Positions 59,636 through 64,000 of a stretch of DNA of 64,000 nt are shown one piece after another. Numbering within the stretch: the first letter of the stretch is position 1; each line of letters opens with the position of its first letter. The translations under genes were made by a program, and so were the position numbers. The notes under the pieces were generated by a model. The model was not told the origin of the DNA. It made no database searches and saw nothing but the letters and a program-made list of their open reading frames with translations. The stretch is from the NCBI RefSeq assembly GCF_900102265.1, contig NZ_FNBH01000001.1, forward strand, positions 620,001 to 684,000, read 5' to 3'. The stretch is from Epilithonimonas hungarica. Lineage in GTDB: Bacteria; Bacteroidota; Bacteroidia; Flavobacteriales; Weeksellaceae.

Positions 59636-62404
59636 ATGAAGAAAATATTACAAATCTTACTCTTTTGCCTATTATCCATAAAGATATCTGCCCAGATGGA
59701 TACCGAGCATTGGTTTGCGCCGATGTTTGATACATATATTGTTTTGAATCCTGATTATGATAATAGCTTGAATGGAGATTTTTTGTATCTCTCAACCGAT
59801 TCTGTTGATGATTTCGAGGTCGTCATATATTCAGGAGAAGTTGAGTTGGATAGAATGACCATTCGCAAAGGTAATCCCAAGTATATAAAATTACCACCAA
59901 ATGTAATTACTACTACAAATCCTTCGGACACTTTTTTATCGGCAAAAAAAGGCTTGCATCTTGTTGGCGGTAGAAAGTTCTTAGCAAATCTAAGACTTTT
60001 AAGAGGCCCGCATGCTGAGATTATTAATTCCAAAGGATTCGCAGGACTGGGAACGGATTTTTTGGGGACAATGACTCCTCTCGCTACTACACCTATTTAT
60101 GGGGTCCTTAGTCAAAATACTCAGATTAATATATTAGCAACAGAAAATAATACCTCTGTGAAGATAAGTGGATATGATCCCAATATTTTATTCCTTAATA
60201 ATACGCAAAGTCCGGAATTGAATATAAAGCTTAATAAAGGTGAGTCTTATATGGCCGTTGTGCCATATAGAATAGTTGATCATCTTAATGTGTTAGTGGA
60301 TGATCCCTATGAGAACTATTTTGGACTGGTCGGGGCAAATATTCATTCTGATAAGCCTATTAGTGTTACGAATGGTAATTTCAATGGTAATTATATAAAT
60401 AGATATAGCGGTAGTGATATTCTGATGGATCAGGCGATTCCAACAAATCGTTTGGGTAGAGAATATGTTATAGCAAAAGGAAATGGTGCTTTGGATGTAC
60501 CTGGGGGCGGAGGCCTCGACATGGAACGTGTCATTGTAATGGCAATCAAAGATGGTACTAAAGTAACAGTTAATGATAGCCCGACCGTTTATCTGCTTAA
60601 TAAAGGACAGTATAAAATTTTATATGCTTCTTCATTTTATAAAAATCAAGGTAACGGCGTTTATAACATGTATGTCAAAAGTACAGAGGACGTCTATGTT
60701 TATCAACTTTTGGCGGGTACGAACGATGTCGGTTATCAATTTGCTTCTGGTGGGATGAATATGGTTCCTGCTCTCAATTGTTTGTTGCCAAATCAAATTG
60801 TAGAATTGCCCGAAGTAAACCAGATGGGAATTAGAGATGATTTTAATACTAATATAAACATCATTACAAAAAGCGGAGCGCAGGTAACAATGAATGGAGA
60901 GTTGTTGAATGGTTTATATGGGCCTTACCCTGTTTCTGGAACTTCTGAATGGGTTCTCTTTTCAAAGAAAAATGTAAAAGGTAATGTTTCCATATATTCT
61001 ACAAAGGCTGTTACAGCAGGTCTGGCTGGTGGTAATCAAGCTGTTGGTTATGGTGGTTTTTTTGGTGGTTTTAGCTCAATCCCCCAAATTACCAAAAAGG
61101 GGACTTGTGCTATCGGTGTAAAATTACAGGTCGATGATGGATACGATTTTTACGAATGGTATCATAATGGTCTGTTGATAGCATCTGGAGGGGATTCATT
61201 TTTGATAGATCCTGAAAATTATGGTTCGGGTAGCTATTATTGTAAAATTTCCAAATCAGATTGTGGGTCTTTTTCGACTGACCCCTATATTTATACCAAA
61301 TGTCCGGAGTTTACAGTGAAAAATTTTGATACGGGCAATTGTAAAACCGTTGAAATCCCTGTGTCCTTCTCTTCAGTCCCATTAAAGCCGGTTAATTGGG
61401 ATAGCGTTCTGGTTACGGAACAGCCAGAAGAAGGGTCAGCTTATTATGATAAATCTTCTGGCAAAATAATTTTTGATCCGGATAATACAGATCTAAAAAT
61501 TGTAAAATTCAAATATTATTTTGAAACTACTGGGGCCTATCCGGATTCGGAAGAGGTTACAGTCACCGTGAATATTGCACATATCAATCTGACAAATATG
61601 GAAGATGTGCAATGTGTTGGTTTTGACGGAAAAGGAATCTATAATCTAAAGACTATTTTTGAAAAAACTGTTAACCAGGATTCGACATATGATAAATATG
61701 AATATTTTGAAGATTCTTCATTAACACAAAAAATACCGGAGGTTAATTTAACCGATTTCTATTATCAAGTGGAAAGTTATAAATCTGAACCGGGGAAAAC
61801 TGTTTACGTAAAAGTTACGAATATCTACGGTTGTGATAATAAAAGTAAACCTGCTGAAATTGCCCTCAAAACTTTTGAATTGCCTGTGATCAATACTATC
61901 GATGTGAAAGATAGTAATTCTGTTACTATAAGTGTGTCCAAAGGAAATTCTCCGTATCTGTATTATATCAAAAAAAATGGTGCGCTGGATTTTCTTCCTG
62001 CCGATTCGGATTATAGTTCGTCCAGTACACTCCCGATCAAAGATGGTAAAGGTTCTTATACAGTATATGTAAAATCTGTGGATAATTGCTATCCGGTAAC
62101 GAAGGTATTCTTGGTTGTCGGGATTTCAAATACCATTACGCCAAATGGTGATGGTAAAAACGATACAATAGATATGTCGATGATATCGGACAAAATTAAT
62201 CCGAAATTTCAGATTTTTGACAGAAACGGCATAAAGGTATTTGAAGGTTCTACCGCCAATAATTATATATGGACAGGTAAGGAGAACGGAGTGTCTATTT
62301 CCACAGGGACTTATTGGTATTTCCTACAATGGCAGGATTTCGAAAACGCAGAGCCGGATATTATAAAAGGCTGGATTCATCTTAAAAATCGAAGTTCAGA
62401 GTAA
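59636..62404 (+). CDS. T9SS type B cargo with IgGFc-binding-like N-terminus, paralogue
   Basis: A 922-residue paralogue of the 56427 gene. Signal peptide (LLFCLLSIKISA, then QMDTEHWFAP), IgGFc-binding-like region (about 25-475) with KGLHLVGGRKFLANLRLL, NGNFNGNYINRYSGSDILMDQ and GGMNMVPALNCLLPNQIVEL. The repeat region is shorter than in its neighbour. The T9SS type B C-terminus is ISNTITPNGDGKND ... GWIHLKNRSSE. The last residues differ from the WVLLKNR of the other two. It is followed by a strong terminator. Confidence 0.88.
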   Translation: MKKILQILLFCLLSIKISAQMDTEHWFAPMFDTYIVLNPDYDNSLNGDFLYLSTDSVDDFEVVIYSGEVELDRMTIRKGNPKYIKLPPNVITTTNPSDTFLSAKKGLHLVGGRKFLANLRLLRGPHAEIINSKGFAGLGTDFLGTMTPLATTPIYGVLSQNTQINILATENNTSVKISGYDPNILFLNNTQSPELNIKLNKGESYMAVVPYRIVDHLNVLVDDPYENYFGLVGANIHSDKPISVTNGNFNGNYINRYSGSDILMDQAIPTNRLGREYVIAKGNGALDVPGGGGLDMERVIVMAIKDGTKVTVNDSPTVYLLNKGQYKILYASSFYKNQGNGVYNMYVKSTEDVYVYQLLAGTNDVGYQFASGGMNMVPALNCLLPNQIVELPEVNQMGIRDDFNTNINIITKSGAQVTMNGELLNGLYGPYPVSGTSEWVLFSKKNVKGNVSIYSTKAVTAGLAGGNQAVGYGGFFGGFSSIPQITKKGTCAIGVKLQVDDGYDFYEWYHNGLLIASGGDSFLIDPENYGSGSYYCKISKSDCGSFSTDPYIYTKCPEFTVKNFDTGNCKTVEIPVSFSSVPLKPVNWDSVLVTEQPEEGSAYYDKSSGKIIFDPDNTDLKIVKFKYYFETTGAYPDSEEVTVTVNIAHINLTNMEDVQCVGFDGKGIYNLKTIFEKTVNQDSTYDKYEYFEDSSLTQKIPEVNLTDFYYQVESYKSEPGKTVYVKVTNIYGCDNKSKPAEIALKTFELPVINTIDVKDSNSVTISVSKGNSPYLYYIKKNGALDFLPADSDYSSSSTLPIKDGKGSYTVYVKSVDNCYPVTKVFLVVGISNTITPNGDGKNDTIDMSMISDKINPKFQIFDRNGIKVFEGSTANNYIWTGKENGVSISTGTYWYFLQWQDFENAEPDIIKGWIHLKNRSSE

Positions 62405-62456
62405 CTTTTTTAACAGTTATTTTCTTATAAAGTCTTTAATTCTAATTACTTAACAA

Positions 62457-62503
62457 AAAGCTGATAAAGTTTAATAAAATTTTAACCTTATCGGCTTTTT
62501 TTT
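62457..62503 (+). terminator. Terminator of the third cargo gene
   Basis: AAAGCTGATAA..G / C..TTATCGGCTTT (one G-U pair) with a T-run of eight. Confidence 0.85.
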
Positions 62504-62529
62504 GTAATGGTTCTGCATGTATTTCTCTA

Positions 62530-62537
62530 TAAATTTG
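62530..62537 (+). promoter_or_regulatory. -7 box of the 62546 gene
   Basis: TAAATTTG matches TAnnTTTG; the ATG follows 8 nt later, so the mRNA would have almost no leader. The box excludes the upstream in-frame ATG at 62507 as start. Confidence 0.5.
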
Positions 62538-62545
62538 CCGACAAT

Positions 62546-63346
62546 ATGAAGAAGATATTTACAATTTTAACATTGTTTTGCATGGCCTGTGTTTATGGGC
62601 AATTCCTGAATGGAGAAATTTATATCAGGGACAAATCCAGTCTTTACCTCAATCAGGTCTATGTGACCAATGTAAATGAGCATAAAAGTGTCGTTGCAAA
62701 TTATAATGGCGAGTTTCACATCAATGCAAAAGAAGGTGATATTATCAGATTTACTTCTATAGCCACGGAAAGAAAAGACCTTGAGGTTACAAAAGAAATG
62801 CTGGAAAGGAGCAAAACTTTTGTAGAATTACAGATTGCTTATTACGAGATCCAGGAAGTTATTCTAAGTTCCTTTCGGCCTACAGGTAATCTGAGAAGAG
62901 ATGTAGCTATGCTGAAATCTTCTGAGAAAGCATTTGAATTGAAGAAAATGATAGGGCTGCCGGAACCAAAGGGAGATGGGACATCGCCCGATATTCCTGT
63001 ATTGTCATTCAATCAGGGACTGAGTTTCAGTATCAATAGTATCTTCGATTTGATATCGGGAGAGAAGAAGAAGAAGGAACGATATTACCAATACGAAAAG
63101 ATGAGCAAGCATATCAAGGATCTGCAGAATTATTATGGAGATGATTACTTTATCAAAATGAAAATACCTAAGGAATTGATCCCTAATTTTCTGCAGTTCG
63201 TTTATAGCTCGGATAACATTACCGCTTTCCTAGAATCGGATAATTATGAAGCTGCTAAGATATATATAGAGAAGTATCTGCCGATATATCTTAAAAGATT
63301 ACAAAACTCACACCTGATGCAGGTGGTGGGGACTGAAATTAAATAA
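62546..63346 (+). CDS. Secreted protein with carboxypeptidase-regulatory-like domain
   Basis: A 266-residue protein with signal peptide MKKIFTILTLFCMACVYGQ. The next part (about residues 20-100) is a carboxypeptidase-regulatory-like (CarboxypepD_reg) beta-sandwich: LNGEIYIRDKSSLYLNQVYV, YNGEFHINAKEGDIIRFTS. The rest (about 110-266) is mostly helical, with RRDVAMLKSSEKAFELKKMIG and a charged EKKKKERYYQYEKMS stretch. This architecture, without a TonB-dependent barrel, is common in Flavobacteriia; function unknown. Confidence 0.75.
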   Translation: MKKIFTILTLFCMACVYGQFLNGEIYIRDKSSLYLNQVYVTNVNEHKSVVANYNGEFHINAKEGDIIRFTSIATERKDLEVTKEMLERSKTFVELQIAYYEIQEVILSSFRPTGNLRRDVAMLKSSEKAFELKKMIGLPEPKGDGTSPDIPVLSFNQGLSFSINSIFDLISGEKKKKERYYQYEKMSKHIKDLQNYYGDDYFIKMKIPKELIPNFLQFVYSSDNITAFLESDNYEAAKIYIEKYLPIYLKRLQNSHLMQVVGTEIK

Positions 63347-63454
63347 TAAAATATTTTTTATATAAATTATCAAATAATAATGAATTATTTTTCTGTAAAT
63401 CATTAAAATTATTTATTTTTATTGCGTTTTTAAAATTGGAAAGAAGACTTATAA

Positions 63455-64000
63455 ATGGGAAAAGGAAAAAACAAACTTGCTAGATTCGAAGAAAACAGGC
63501 ATTTAACTAATGTAATTCAACCGACAAGGGAACAGGCCATCAATGATTTTGAACACAAAGGAAAGTGGCACGAGTTTTTTGGAAATAGCAATCCTATTGT
63601 TTTAGAACTTGGATGTGGTAAGGGCGAGTATTCTGTTGGGTTGGCCAAATCTTTTCCATACAAGAATTTCATTGGTGTCGATATCAAAGGTGCCCGGTTC
63701 TGGTTCGGTGCAAAAGAAGCGATTGATAAAGGACTTAAGAATGTCGCTTTTCTTAGAACCCAGATAGAGCTCATAGATAATGTCTTTGCCGAAAATGAAG
63801 TCTCGGAGATTTGGATCACGTTTCCCGATCCTCAGATCAAATACAGGAGAACCAAGCACCGGCTTACGAATCCTGAGTTTTTGGATAGATACAGAAGTAT
63901 TTTGAAAAGAGATGGGGTGATTCATCTGAAGACAGATTCAGAGTATCTTCATGGTTATACTTTGGGATTGTTACAGGGTTTAGGCCATGAGGTTCTGACG
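63455..64000 (+). CDS. trmB: tRNA (guanine-N7-)-methyltransferase TrmB, partial
   Basis: Methylates G46 of tRNA at N7 with S-adenosylmethionine. Only the first 182 codons lie in the window; the reading frame is open at the right edge. The SAM motif VLELGCGKGEYSVGLAKSFP is near residue 50, followed by FIGVDIKGARFW and the family motif EIWITFPDPQIKYRRTKHRLTNPEFL (about 130-155). The start at 63455 (MGKGKNKLARFEEN) is the usual one for this phylum. Confidence 0.95.
   Translation, partial: MGKGKNKLARFEENRHLTNVIQPTREQAINDFEHKGKWHEFFGNSNPIVLELGCGKGEYSVGLAKSFPYKNFIGVDIKGARFWFGAKEAIDKGLKNVAFLRTQIELIDNVFAENEVSEIWITFPDPQIKYRRTKHRLTNPEFLDRYRSILKRDGVIHLKTDSEYLHGYTLGLLQGLGHEVLT

Overview
The window comes from an AT-rich genome of the phylum Bacteroidota, class Flavobacteriia, most likely a Weeksellaceae member close to Chryseobacterium or Epilithonimonas. 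This rests on several type IX secretion (T9SS) C-terminal sorting domains, an LptD-like outer-membrane protein, DUF4295 next to rpmG/rpmB, tandem DUF6705-like lipoproteins, promoters of the Bacteroidetes form (-33 TTTG, -7 TAnnTTTG) and start codons without Shine-Dalgarno sequences. The genus is inferred from memory of these families, not from a search.

Layout. 0-10 kb: topB, a GH28 polygalacturonase, fabV, a divergent PlsC-like acyltransferase, a Nudix CoA pyrophosphatase and clpB, with dispersed inverted repeats between them. 10-16 kb: a membrane-tethered TPR/AraC regulator and two T9SS cargo proteins, one a zinc metalloprotease. 16-22.3 kb: paaG- and paaI-like genes, then a membrane-protein and regulator cluster whose three promoters share one palindrome. 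22.3-30 kb: aroQ, a lipoprotein/membrane pair, two tRNA-Glu genes around rpsT, a cell-wall amidase, lptD and ridA. 30-35 kb: a small accessory island with an HU-like gene, an XRE regulator with a perfect operator-like palindrome, a toxin-like lipoprotein with a TNPP-repeat stalk and a JAMM-like tip, two tandem DUF6705-like lipoproteins and an unknown secreted protein. 35-45 kb: asnB, purA, a membrane LuxR-type regulator, a glycine-zipper lipoprotein, a polytopic membrane protein, ruvB, an MBL-fold hydrolase and coaE. 45-53 kb: a second large T9SS metalloprotease, ftsY, DUF4295-rpmG-rpmB, a Spx/ArsC-like protein, a deoxynucleoside kinase and two secreted unknowns. 53-64 kb: tsf, three consecutive T9SS type B cargo proteins (two with IgGFc-binding-like N-termini), a secreted beta-sandwich protein and the start of trmB.

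The core is housekeeping (replication and repair, translation, nucleotide and CoA metabolism, envelope assembly). The lifestyle genes are secreted: six T9SS cargo proteins, a pectin-degrading enzyme and surface lipoproteins, which fits a gliding or surface-associated, polymer-degrading flavobacterium.

The best candidates for undescribed biology are the 30-35 kb lipoprotein/DUF6705 island, the palindrome shared by three promoters at 17.6-19.1 kb, a roughly 107-nt intergenic RNA candidate before purA, and a variant tRNA-Glu with its own promoter.
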